A DNA stretch of 5,404 bases from Bdellovibrionales bacterium (GTDB lineage: Bacteria > Bdellovibrionota > Bdellovibrionia > Bdellovibrionales > UBA1609): contig DAIDJH010000137.1 of NCBI GenBank assembly GCA_027451425.1, positions 1 through 5,404 of the forward strand, written 5' to 3'. The position numbers were made by a program, and so were the translations under genes. Below the pieces are notes generated by a model that ran no database searches, had not been told where the DNA came from, and saw only the letters and a list, made by a program, of their open reading frames with translations. Shown here piece after piece: positions 1-5,390 of this stretch (position 1 is the first letter of the stretch; the number at the start of each line of letters is the position of its first letter).

Positions 1-530
1 ACCAGAATTTTGGCTAAAGCGATGCGCATCTTCCACCCGCCGCTGAACGTGCCGGTATCCCGCAAATGATCTTCAGAGGCAAACCCGAGGCCACTCAAAA
101 TTTCAGCCGCGCGAGCATCCAAATCGTATCCGCCCAGCCGCTCGAACTCAGCCTGCCGCTCGCCATACTTTTCAAGCACTTTGGCCATTTCATCATCGTC
201 CATCGGCTCGGACAAACGCCGTTCAAATTCAAGTAACTGCGCTTGAATTTTTGGCAGCGCCCCCGCCGCCGATTTAACTTCATCAACAAGGCTTCTGCCC
301 TTCATGTCTTCGATGTTTTGTGAAAAATAGCCGACCACCACGCTGTCGGGTTTGGCAACTTGGCCGGACTCCACACCGACTTCGCCGACCAAAATGCGAA
401 ACACCGTGGTTTTACCCGCGCCGTTCGGGCCAACAAGCCCGACCTTTTCGCCGGGATTCAACTGAAATGACCCGTCCCGATAGAGCGTCTTACCGCCATA
501 ACTTTTCGAAACTTTAGCAAATTGAATCAT
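1..530 (-). CDS. ABC-F family ATPase, N-terminal part (runs off the left edge)
   Basis: Reading the minus strand from the ATG at 530-528 gives 176 codons with no stop before the edge. The visible part is the first nucleotide-binding domain of an ABC-F protein. It has a Walker A motif GPNGAGKTT (residues 34-42), a Q-loop glutamine near residue 71 in YFSQN, a charged helical stretch at about 95-135 and an ABC signature FSGGWKMRIALA (162-173). The short SGGW(K/R)MR signature and the absence of any membrane segment are typical of ABC-F proteins. These are soluble tandem-ATPase factors that bind the ribosome and resolve stalled or antibiotic-blocked translation, rather than transporters. The second ATPase domain and the inter-domain linker lie outside the window, so EttA, Uup, YheS and resistance-type members cannot be told apart. 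No clear Shine-Dalgarno sequence precedes the ATG. The start is chosen because the usual first strand (IQFAKVSKSYGG) begins right after it. It is divergent from the photolyase gene. Confidence 0.9.
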   Translation of the reverse strand, partial: MIQFAKVSKSYGGKTLYRDGSFQLNPGEKVGLVGPNGAGKTTVFRILVGEVGVESGQVAKPDSVVVGYFSQNIEDMKGRSLVDEVKSAAGALPKIQAQLLEFERRLSEPMDDDEMAKVLEKYGERQAEFERLGGYDLDARAAEILSGLGFASEDHLRDTGTFSGGWKMRIALAKIL

Positions 531-610
531 TGAGCTAGACAATGTACACGAATCTTAAGGTAAAAATCACCTGAGAATATGAAGATCGACAACAGTACGG
601 CTCTACCGGG

Positions 611-2128
611 ATGGTTATCTGGATGCAAATTGAAAATTGGGGGCTACATTGGTTCAGGCGGGATTTGCGCGTCCCGGGCAATTCGGCCCTGAAAGAAAAT
701 TGGAAGCAAACGAAGGGCCGTACACTCGGCTTCTTTTGCTTTGATTCGAAATTTCTCTCAAGATCCGATTTTTCAAATAACCGATTTGCCTTTTTTCTCA
801 AAACACTTCAGCGCCTAAAAACCGATTTGCGCGAACAAGGCGGCGATCTACTCGTGGTCGATTGCCTACCGTACGAGGCCTTCCCAAAACTTTTTCATTA
901 CTGCCGGTCAAAGAGAATGTCGCTGCCCACCCTTGTCACTTGGAACAGAGACTACGAACCCTTTGCCCGAAATCGAGACAACAAAATCAAAACCGTTCTG
1001 CACGATGAGGGCGTCCAAGCTTTAGATTTTCGCGACCACCTCATATTTGAACCGCACGAAATTTCGAAAAACGACCACTCCGGCGATTTCTATCAAATTT
1101 ACTCCCCGTTTTTTCGAAAGTGGTCTTCACGCCTTAAAAGCTCCGAGGGGGAGCATAGAATTCAGCTGCAAGCGCAAGCCAACCGTTATTTTTCTCGGCA
1201 CGAGCGAAAGACCGATCTTTTTAAAATGACTTGGGACAAACTTCGCAACGATAGCGACTTCCCTTTTGCTGACTCGCTCGATAGGTTTGTTGATTTAAAT
1301 TCAAAAAAGGTCACGATTCCAATTCCAGAGGCTGGTTTTTTTGCCGCTTATAAAAATGTTTTAAAGTTCAAATCGCAAATCGATCAATACAAGGATCAAC
1401 GAGATTCTCCCGCCGTCAATGGCACATCGGGGTTATCCATCTTTCTCAAAAATGGCAGCCTCACTGTCGCTCAGATAATTGCCGCACTTGACCTTCACAG
1501 TAGAACTTCGCAGCGGCAAGCCGGCAGAAATCAATTCACCAAGGAACTTGCATGGAGAGAATTTTATTACTCTATTCTCTTTCATCGACCAGAGGTTGAA
1601 AAGCATAGCTTCAACCCTAAGTTTGAGAATATAAAGTGGGTCAACGACCAGGTTTTTTTTCGCCGCTGGAAGGAGGGTACGACCGGTGTACCCATCGTCG
1701 ATGCCGGCATGAGGCAGCTATCACAAACGGGATGGATGCATAACCGCGTGCGCATGATTGTCGCTTCGTTTTTGACGAAAGATCTTCTTATCGACTGGCG
1801 CTGGGGTGAAAACCACTTCATGAAAAATCTTCTGGATGGAGATTTGGCCGCCAACAACGGAGGATGGCAATGGGCCGCCTCTACGGGCTGTGACCCCCAA
1901 CCGTATTTTCGGATATTTAACCCCTGGCTTCAGGGGCAAAAATTTGATCCTGCCGGGGAATACATAAAAACTTTTGTGACTGAGCTTCGGGACGCCCCAA
2001 AAGAATTTATCCATGAACCGACCGCGGACCGAAGCAAATGGCACTATCCAGCGCCAATCGTTGATCATTCGATTCAGCGTGAACGTGCGATTCGATTGTA
2101 TAAGCCTGGGAGCGACGGGCGAAATTGA
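611..2128 (+). CDS. phrB: Deoxyribodipyrimidine photo-lyase (class I CPD photolyase)
   Basis: This 505-residue flavoprotein uses blue light to split cyclobutane pyrimidine dimers in DNA. An N-terminal antenna domain (about 7-135, opening HWFRRDLRV) is joined by a linker to the helical FAD domain (about 270-500). Aligned from memory with E. coli PhrB, the electron-transfer tryptophan triad is present (W343, W396, W419, matching W306, W359, W382). So are the flavin residues D409, D411 and N415, and the dimer-flanking W315 and W421. M382 in GWMHNRVRM is the CPD-type residue; (6-4) photolyases have histidine there. The FAD phosphate motif is TSGLS (272-276), with glycine where E. coli has arginine. 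The antenna motif DYEPFARNRD (114-123) lacks the Asn-Glu pair that holds folate in E. coli, so the second chromophore may differ. Length is slightly above the usual 450-480. A second in-frame ATG at 623 follows a GGGATGG sequence at a reasonable distance and may be the true start, removing four residues. No partner gene is co-transcribed. Confidence 0.95.
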   Translation: MVIWMQIENWGLHWFRRDLRVPGNSALKENWKQTKGRTLGFFCFDSKFLSRSDFSNNRFAFFLKTLQRLKTDLREQGGDLLVVDCLPYEAFPKLFHYCRSKRMSLPTLVTWNRDYEPFARNRDNKIKTVLHDEGVQALDFRDHLIFEPHEISKNDHSGDFYQIYSPFFRKWSSRLKSSEGEHRIQLQAQANRYFSRHERKTDLFKMTWDKLRNDSDFPFADSLDRFVDLNSKKVTIPIPEAGFFAAYKNVLKFKSQIDQYKDQRDSPAVNGTSGLSIFLKNGSLTVAQIIAALDLHSRTSQRQAGRNQFTKELAWREFYYSILFHRPEVEKHSFNPKFENIKWVNDQVFFRRWKEGTTGVPIVDAGMRQLSQTGWMHNRVRMIVASFLTKDLLIDWRWGENHFMKNLLDGDLAANNGGWQWAASTGCDPQPYFRIFNPWLQGQKFDPAGEYIKTFVTELRDAPKEFIHEPTADRSKWHYPAPIVDHSIQRERAIRLYKPGSDGRN

Positions 2129-2206
2129 ACCTGCCTTTCGCCACCGGTTATTATTCCATCCGGGGCCATTGAAAAATTGGATTTTCTCGATTATGGTGTC
2201 GCCGAC

Positions 2207-2216
2207 GGAGGGGGAG
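2207..2216 (+). promoter_or_regulatory. Strong Shine-Dalgarno sequence of the small secreted protein gene
   Basis: The purine run GGAGGGGGAG lies directly before the ATG at 2221. The GGAGG core at 2207-2211 has a 9-nt spacer. It is by far the best ribosome binding site in the window and fixes the start of the downstream gene. It also argues that this small, otherwise anonymous ORF is translated. Confidence 0.8.
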
Positions 2217-2220
2217 AAAT

Positions 2221-2598
2221 ATGAAGTTAAAAATCTATGCCGCGGCCATATTGTTCTTGGGGTCAATAGGTCTGGCAAAACAATCGCCAATTGTTTCTTG
2301 CGTAACGAATGTAAATGGTGCGAACTCAAAGTCGAAAGTGGCCGTAATGGTGGATGAGACAACGGGCCAACTTTCGATTGATGTTACACGCGCAAGTGCC
2401 GTGGCCCCAGAATTCTACGATGTTACATGCTCAAACTGCGCAAGCGATTCAAGCTCGCGTTACCTGGTTTACTCAGGGGTTGGCGTTCGCTTGACGGTGT
2501 ATCGAACTTCAGACTTGAACCCAAATGGGTGGTTCAAATCGTATTTCGAAGGCGCAAGTGGAAATCTGTATTTGCTGTGCCAATTAATTGAAAATTGA
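2221..2598 (+). CDS. Small secreted protein with four cysteines, function unknown
   Basis: I do not recognise a family for this 125-residue protein. Residues 1-19 form a standard Sec signal peptide: lysines at 2 and 4, a hydrophobic core from about 5 to 18, and a likely cut after GLA (residue 19). There is no lipobox cysteine, so the mature product of about 106 residues should be soluble in the periplasm or outside the cell. The mature part alternates short beta-like stretches with Ser/Asn/Gly-rich turns. It has four cysteines, C27, C70, C73 and C120. C27 in the first strand and C120 in the last could staple the ends together, and C70/C73 form a tight CxxC pair (TCSNC). The disulphide pairing is inference. 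The start is fixed by the strong Shine-Dalgarno sequence. The gene is 92 bp behind the photolyase gene on the same strand, with no terminator seen between them, so read-through is possible but no functional link is evident. Confidence 0.75.
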   Translation: MKLKIYAAAILFLGSIGLAKQSPIVSCVTNVNGANSKSKVAVMVDETTGQLSIDVTRASAVAPEFYDVTCSNCASDSSSRYLVYSGVGVRLTVYRTSDLNPNGWFKSYFEGASGNLYLLCQLIEN

Positions 2599-2804
2599 AA
2601 TCTCTATTGGGGCTCGCCAAGCTTGGACAAAGAGCCGAATGTTTAGTCGTTTGATTCCGCATTGGATCGGCACATTTTTATTCATTATTTTGTTTTGCAA
2701 CTTAAAAGCGTGGAACGCTTGGGTCACGAGTCGACGTACAGTAATCGGCGTAACAAAGATCAGCATTGCCAATGAACCCAAACGTAGCCACTAAAACACA
2801 ATAT
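2599..2804. other. Intergenic stretch without a convincing gene
   Basis: Nothing here can be called a gene with confidence. On the plus strand an ATG at 2639 opens a 51-codon frame to the TAA at 2792-2794. Its N-terminal third is hydrophobic (about WIGTFLFIILF) and could be a membrane segment, but there is no Shine-Dalgarno sequence and the C-terminal half looks random. On the minus strand a TTG-initiated 65-codon frame (2781-2584) has equally poor support. A 10-bp perfect palindrome, CCAAGCTTGG, lies at 2617-2626, and an identical copy is found at 3921-3930. No hairpin followed by a T-run is seen that could terminate the upstream secreted-protein gene. Confidence 0.5.
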
Positions 2805-2828
2805 AAATAAGTAACTTATTACTTGTAA
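2800..2828 (-). promoter_or_regulatory. Possible minus-strand sigma70-type promoter inside the palindromes
   Basis: Read on the minus strand, TTACAA (2828-2823) and TATATT (2805-2800) are separated by exactly 17 bp, close to the sigma70 consensus in sequence and spacing. The -35 box lies within the inner inverted repeat, so a protein bound there would block it. No convincing gene lies immediately downstream on that strand; a transcript would run antisense to the secreted-protein gene. AT-rich DNA gives such matches by chance, so this is tentative. Confidence 0.3.
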
Positions 2829-2846
2829 GTTACTATTCACTTATTT
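2805..2846. repeat. Nested AT-rich inverted repeats, candidate operator of the XRE regulator
   Basis: Two perfect inverted repeats are nested here. Outer arms AAATAAGT (2805-2812) and ACTTATTT (2839-2846) flank inner arms AGTAACTTA (2810-2818) and TAAGTTACT (2826-2834). Within them the hexamer ACTTAT occurs at 2814-2819 and 2839-2844, a near copy ACTTGT at 2821-2826, and its complement ATAAGT at 2807-2812. Several overlapping half-sites 52 bp upstream of a helix-turn-helix gene fit an autoregulatory operator of an XRE-type protein. That function is inferred from position and symmetry only. It is not a standard terminator, because the stems are AT-rich and no U-tract follows a GC stem. Confidence 0.6.
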
Positions 2847-2864
2847 CATGTGGGGTTGGCCGCA

Positions 2865-2894
2865 TTGTCAACGTCCTAATCGTGGTGCTAGCAT
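2865..2894 (+). promoter_or_regulatory. Possible promoter of the XRE regulator gene
   Basis: TTGTCA (2865-2870) is followed after 18 bp by TAGCAT (2889-2894), itself preceded by TGC at 2886-2888, which resembles an extended -10. A start of transcription about seven bases downstream would fall on or next to the GTG codons at 2898 and 2901, giving a leaderless or nearly leaderless mRNA. The nested palindromes end 18 bp upstream of the -35 box. The hexamers are imperfect matches and support is moderate at best. Confidence 0.35.
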
Positions 2895-2897
2895 AAT

Positions 2898-3179
2898 GTG
2901 GTGAAACATGAAAAGTCTCGCCCGGTCGGGCTCGGGCATTTTCTAAGAGAATCTCGCTTGCGAGCGGGTTATAGCCAGCTCGAGGTGGCAAAACGCCTGG
3001 GCTACAATACAGCTCAGGTTGTTTCGGACTGGGAGCGCGATGTGCAAAGCCCACCAGGGCACGCGCTTCGAAAACTTGCCATCGCCTACAATATTTCGAT
3101 CGACGCTATATATACAATCATGCTTGAGGCGGGAATTTCTCGTTTAAAAGAAAAGCTCAAACGGGACGTGTACGGATAA
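2898..3179 (+). CDS. Short XRE-family helix-turn-helix transcriptional regulator
   Basis: This 93-residue protein is almost entirely one Cro/C1-type DNA-binding domain (about 11-75). LGHFLRESRLRAGYSQLEVAKRLG gives helices 1 and 2. The stretch NTAQVVSDWERDVQSPP (37-53) is the recognition helix with the family's typical W-E-R turn. ALRKLAIAYNISIDAIYTIM packs behind it. A short charged helix (about 76-90) ends the chain, with no ligand-binding domain. It would act in the cytoplasm, probably as a dimer, on palindromic DNA. A TAG at 2889 lies in frame just upstream and there is no ATG nearby, so translation must start at GTG 2898 or GTG 2901. Neither has a Shine-Dalgarno sequence, which suggests a leaderless transcript. 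The nested inverted repeats at 2805-2846 are the obvious candidate operator. Its last 23 bp overlap the convergent gene on the other strand. Target genes cannot be read from the sequence. Confidence 0.85.
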   Translation: MVKHEKSRPVGLGHFLRESRLRAGYSQLEVAKRLGYNTAQVVSDWERDVQSPPGHALRKLAIAYNISIDAIYTIMLEAGISRLKEKLKRDVYG

Positions 3180-3912
3180 GGTTGCGGCATTCATTTACCG
3201 AAATAAATGCGGCCAATTGACGGTTGGAATACACTGGCGACACCCATTTTATTCGAATTTCGAATCGATATTGTCCGTTTGTGTTAATTTCTTCGATCCA
3301 ATGCCAAGGCACATTGGGCACGAACGTTGATTTAATTTCGCCGCTAATAATACGCGAGGCTTCTTTGAAAAGTAATTTCTGAATTTTGGCATCTCTTTTT
3401 GTGTTTTCATACCAAGTCAGGCTAAGAATTTGTTCAAGCGGGATGCTGATCCAATCAAAAAAATTGAAATTTTGAAATATATGAATTTGGTCCGAGCCGT
3501 AAATTTCAACGATATCTGTATCCTGAATCTTATCGAAAATATCGGGACAGGGGGTATATCGGAGTTTATTTAAATATCGCCAGAGGAGTTTGGGTGAGTC
3601 CGTCAACTTCTCGTCGTGCGCCAAAACTTCGCCAAAGACGGCCATCTGAGTTGTGAGTTGGTTGAAAATCAATTGCTTGCGCTCGGCCGAAAGTCTGTCA
3701 GCCAGTTGCTGAGCTTCGTATTCCGCTAAATGGTTAACAGATTTGCCGGCCATTTTAACGAATTTGGCGTACTGTTTGAAAAGCGAAATGAGCTGATTGT
3801 CGAAATCTTTCGCCACCGATTTTTGTTGAGTCAGGCCCATAATTAAAGACATAGCAGCGCGTGTTATGAGAAGCAACTGGGACGCGACGGTAAGGTGAGC
3901 CTCGGCGCACAT
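3157..3912 (-). CDS. Hypothetical protein, unrecognised, AT-rich gene
   Basis: I do not recognise this protein. From the ATG at 3912 it has 251 residues. After a mildly hydrophobic beginning comes a helical, charged part (from about GLTQQKSVAKDFDNQ on), then a part rich in aromatic and beta-forming residues (IVEIYGSDQIHIFQNFNFF, WIEEINTNGQYRFEIRIKW). This pattern is compatible with a two-domain cytoplasmic protein with a compact alpha/beta second half. No catalytic motif, zinc site or clear membrane helix is seen. The frame stays open up to a GTG at 4008, but that part lies inside tRNA-Cys and is rejected. ATG 3912, ATG 3852 and ATG 3840 all remain possible and none has a good Shine-Dalgarno sequence. 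The gene is visibly richer in A+T than the ComM-like gene on the same strand. It lies 36 bp after the tRNA and its 3' end overlaps the XRE gene by 23 bp tail to tail. Length and an even protein-like composition support a real gene. Confidence 0.7.
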   Translation of the reverse strand: MCAEAHLTVASQLLLITRAAMSLIMGLTQQKSVAKDFDNQLISLFKQYAKFVKMAGKSVNHLAEYEAQQLADRLSAERKQLIFNQLTTQMAVFGEVLAHDEKLTDSPKLLWRYLNKLRYTPCPDIFDKIQDTDIVEIYGSDQIHIFQNFNFFDWISIPLEQILSLTWYENTKRDAKIQKLLFKEASRIISGEIKSTFVPNVPWHWIEEINTNGQYRFEIRIKWVSPVYSNRQLAAFISVNECRNLIRTRPV

Positions 3913-3920
3913 CTTGCCGG

Positions 3921-3941
3921 CCAAGCTTGGGAGCCGGGCTC
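3921..3941. repeat. Adjacent GC-rich palindromes between tRNA-Cys and the hypothetical gene
   Basis: CCAAGCTTGG (3921-3930, perfect palindrome) is followed directly by GAGCCGGGCTC (3931-3941, 5-bp arms around one base). On the minus strand these lie 8 bases after the tRNA 3' end and could fold into a compact structure together with the flanking CCGG. They may serve tRNA 3' processing or attenuation of read-through into the next gene. No U-run follows, so they do not form a classical terminator. The first palindrome also occurs at 2617-2626. Confidence 0.45.
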
Positions 3942-3948
3942 GGTACTT

Positions 3949-4022
3949 TGGAGGTGGCGGGCGGAATTGAACCGCCGTACCCGGTTTTGCAGACCGATGC
4001 CTAACCACTTGGCTACGCCACC
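3949..4022 (-). tRNA. tRNA-Cys (anticodon GCA)
   Basis: The minus strand folds into a complete 74-nt cloverleaf. The acceptor arm is GGTGGCG (4022-4016) pairing with CGCCACC (3959-3953). The D stem is GCC/GGC with a loop containing GUGGUUA. The anticodon stem is UCGGU/ACCGG with loop CUGCAAA and anticodon GCA at 3990-3988. A 4-nt variable region is followed by T stem GGCGG/CCGCC with loop UUCAAUU. The discriminator base is U, as usual for cysteine tRNAs, and the terminal CCA is encoded (3951-3949). All stems pair fully apart from one U-G pair at the top of the anticodon stem. It delivers cysteine at UGC and UGU codons. It lies between the ComM-like gene and the hypothetical gene on the same strand. 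Confidence 0.97.
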
Positions 4023-4061
4023 ATTTGCCGCTCCAACAGTTGGATGCGCAAGAATTATCAG

Positions 4062-4091
4062 GTTATCGCAAAAATTTGCCGAGGCGGTCAA
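4062..4091 (-). promoter_or_regulatory. Possible promoter of tRNA-Cys
   Basis: On the minus strand TTGACC (4091-4086) and GATAAC (4067-4062) are 18 bp apart, a fair sigma70-type match in the 93-bp gap between the ComM-like gene and the tRNA. Transcription would start roughly 30 bases before the mature tRNA. The leader would then contain the short perfect palindrome CCAACAGTTGG (4033-4043, plus-strand reading), possibly relevant to 5' processing. The assignment rests on the two hexamers only. Confidence 0.4.
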
Positions 4092-4115
4092 TAAGGCTGT
4101 TTAAAAATAATGAGG

Positions 4116-5390
4116 TCAGATAAACGCCTGGCGAAAGTCGTGAAATGGGCGAATGGTCCACTGTGCGGCCATGTGGATATGATCGGCAATGATGGCTGGG
4201 GTACCCGCAAGATCGGCTATGGTTCTCGCCACGCGAAGAAGTGCCAACCGGCGTCGGCGCGACGACGGGATTTCAGGCAATAAGTTCCTCAAAACAAACG
4301 CCGGCACCATGGCCTCAAGGGCCTCTAGCTCCAACCGTGAATTCACGATCAATTGCCCGCGCGATTCACGTGCAAAACATTGCGCTGCGCGCACCCGCTC
4401 ACGCACCTGCGCCACCTCTTCGTCCTGTTTGTGCGTCCATTTGTGCGTGAAGCAAATTGTTTCAAATCGATCGAGAAATGGCCCTGTCATCCGTTGATAG
4501 TACGACCGGCAACGCGTCTGACTGTACGAACACTTGTACGGTTGGCCCGGAACAAAGTCTCCGCAAGGGCACAAATTGGTCGTTGCCATAAGAAGAAAGT
4601 CGGCCGGGAATGTCACCCGCGCCCCGCTCCGCAATACCGTAATCTCGTGTCGCTCGATCGGCTCGCGGAGTGATTCAACAACTGACGGTGAAAACTCCAA
4701 AAATTCGTCAAGCAAAAGTAACCCATGCTGCGCGCGCGTAATTTCACCCGGATGCGGAGGAACACCTCCGCCTAAAATCGCAATTTCGCTTGCCGAGTGA
4801 TGTGGGGCAACAAGCGGCCGCCCGCGTGAGCCCGTTTCGCCGAGATATCCGCGCCGTGTGTTTATTTTTTCGATTTTTTCGATTCGGCGCCATTCTGCGA
4901 TCGTTGGCGCGCGCAAGCAGGTATGAAGCGCCCGCGCGAACGTCGTTTTGCCAGATCCGGCCGGCCCTGCAATAAATAAATTATGTTCACCTGTCGCGGT
5001 CACGGCAAGCGTCTCAGCGGCGGCTTTGCAAAGGCTCAAGTGATCCATGCGGCGATCGATGTCGAATTCCGGCGGAGTGAACTCGCCTTCTCGCCACTCG
5101 ATGTTTCGCAGCGATTGCAGGTCCCGGACCACTCCCCGCGCATGCGCTGAGTTGCCATCACCCGTGATCAACAAATCGCGCGCAGGCATAGATTCAAGAA
5201 GGTCAAGATCTTCAGGCATCGTCACTTGCCCGTCTAGTGTCAGTTCGCCGTAGAGAAAAACTTTAGAATCGACGGCACGACTCGGAATTTCGGGGATTTG
5301 GCCGGTTTGCCAAAGATATGCTGCGGCCAGCGCCAAATCTAGACCCTGGCTTGATTTGCGTTCGTGGTTAGGCCGTAGGTTAAACAGCAC
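4116..5390 (-). CDS. YifB/ComM family Mg-chelatase-like AAA+ ATPase, lacking the usual N-terminus
   Basis: The 424-codon frame encodes the ATPase body of a ComM/YifB-type protein. In known members these hexameric helicases drive branch migration during uptake and recombination of transforming DNA. Visible are Walker A GPAGSGKTT (142-150), the family motif PHHSAS (196-201) with the glycine-rich GGGVPPHPGEI stretch, Walker B LLLLDEF (224-230), sensor-like ATTN (269-272), and four cysteines C274, C276, C287 and C294 placed like the family's zinc site. The arginine motif GPFLDRFE (303-310) and the C-terminal RLALLRVARTIADL helix (381-394) follow. The frame opens at a GTG (5390) without a Shine-Dalgarno sequence. 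Family resemblance (RDQVLFNLRP, like the usual NLAP segment) already covers the preceding codons, and an in-frame TAG lies at 5402-5400. About 60-70 residues normally found upstream, including the GLP-type motifs, are therefore absent from this frame. The gene may be broken at its 5' end, mis-sequenced near the edge, or a shortened paralogue. The ATPase core is free of frameshifts. Confidence 0.85.
   Translation of the reverse strand: MLFNLRPNHERKSSQGLDLALAAAYLWQTGQIPEIPSRAVDSKVFLYGELTLDGQVTMPEDLDLLESMPARDLLITGDGNSAHARGVVRDLQSLRNIEWREGEFTPPEFDIDRRMDHLSLCKAAAETLAVTATGEHNLFIAGPAGSGKTTFARALHTCLRAPTIAEWRRIEKIEKINTRRGYLGETGSRGRPLVAPHHSASEIAILGGGVPPHPGEITRAQHGLLLLDEFLEFSPSVVESLREPIERHEITVLRSGARVTFPADFLLMATTNLCPCGDFVPGQPYKCSYSQTRCRSYYQRMTGPFLDRFETICFTHKWTHKQDEEVAQVRERVRAAQCFARESRGQLIVNSRLELEALEAMVPAFVLRNLLPEIPSSRRRRLALLRVARTIADLAGTPAIIADHIHMAAQWTIRPFHDFRQAFI

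Noticed and set aside
1..530. ABC transporter ATPase subunit
   Set aside because: The SGGWKMR signature, the charged helical arm before it and the lack of a neighbouring permease fit a soluble ABC-F factor better.
611..2128. (6-4) photolyase or cryptochrome
   Set aside because: The GWMHNRVRM motif has the CPD-type methionine, and the D-G-D-L-A-A-N-N-G-G-W-Q-W-A-A-S-T-G stretch matches class I CPD photolyases without a cryptochrome tail.
1721..2362. 213-codon open frame on the minus strand
   Set aside because: It lies opposite the conserved FAD domain of the photolyase and the start of the secreted-protein gene, and its translation has no domain-like pattern.
2584..2781. 65-codon minus-strand frame downstream of the possible minus-strand promoter
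   Set aside because: It starts with TTG without a ribosome binding site and its translation shows no recognisable pattern.
2588..2794. 68-codon plus-strand frame with a hydrophobic segment
   Set aside because: It opens at a TTG inside the end of the secreted-protein gene; the internal ATG at 2639 has no Shine-Dalgarno sequence and the C-terminal half looks random. Kept only as a remark on the intergenic stretch.
2805..2846. Bidirectional intrinsic terminator
   Set aside because: The inverted-repeat arms are nearly all A/T, and no GC-rich stem followed by a T-run exists on either strand.
2898..3912. Toxin-antitoxin pair formed by the XRE protein and the convergent hypothetical protein
   Set aside because: The genes are convergent rather than co-transcribed, and the larger protein shows no toxin motif.
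3913..4008. N-terminal extension of the minus-strand hypothetical protein up to GTG 4008
   Set aside because: This part lies across tRNA-Cys and the GC-rich palindromes after it; the open frame there is a by-product of the tRNA sequence.
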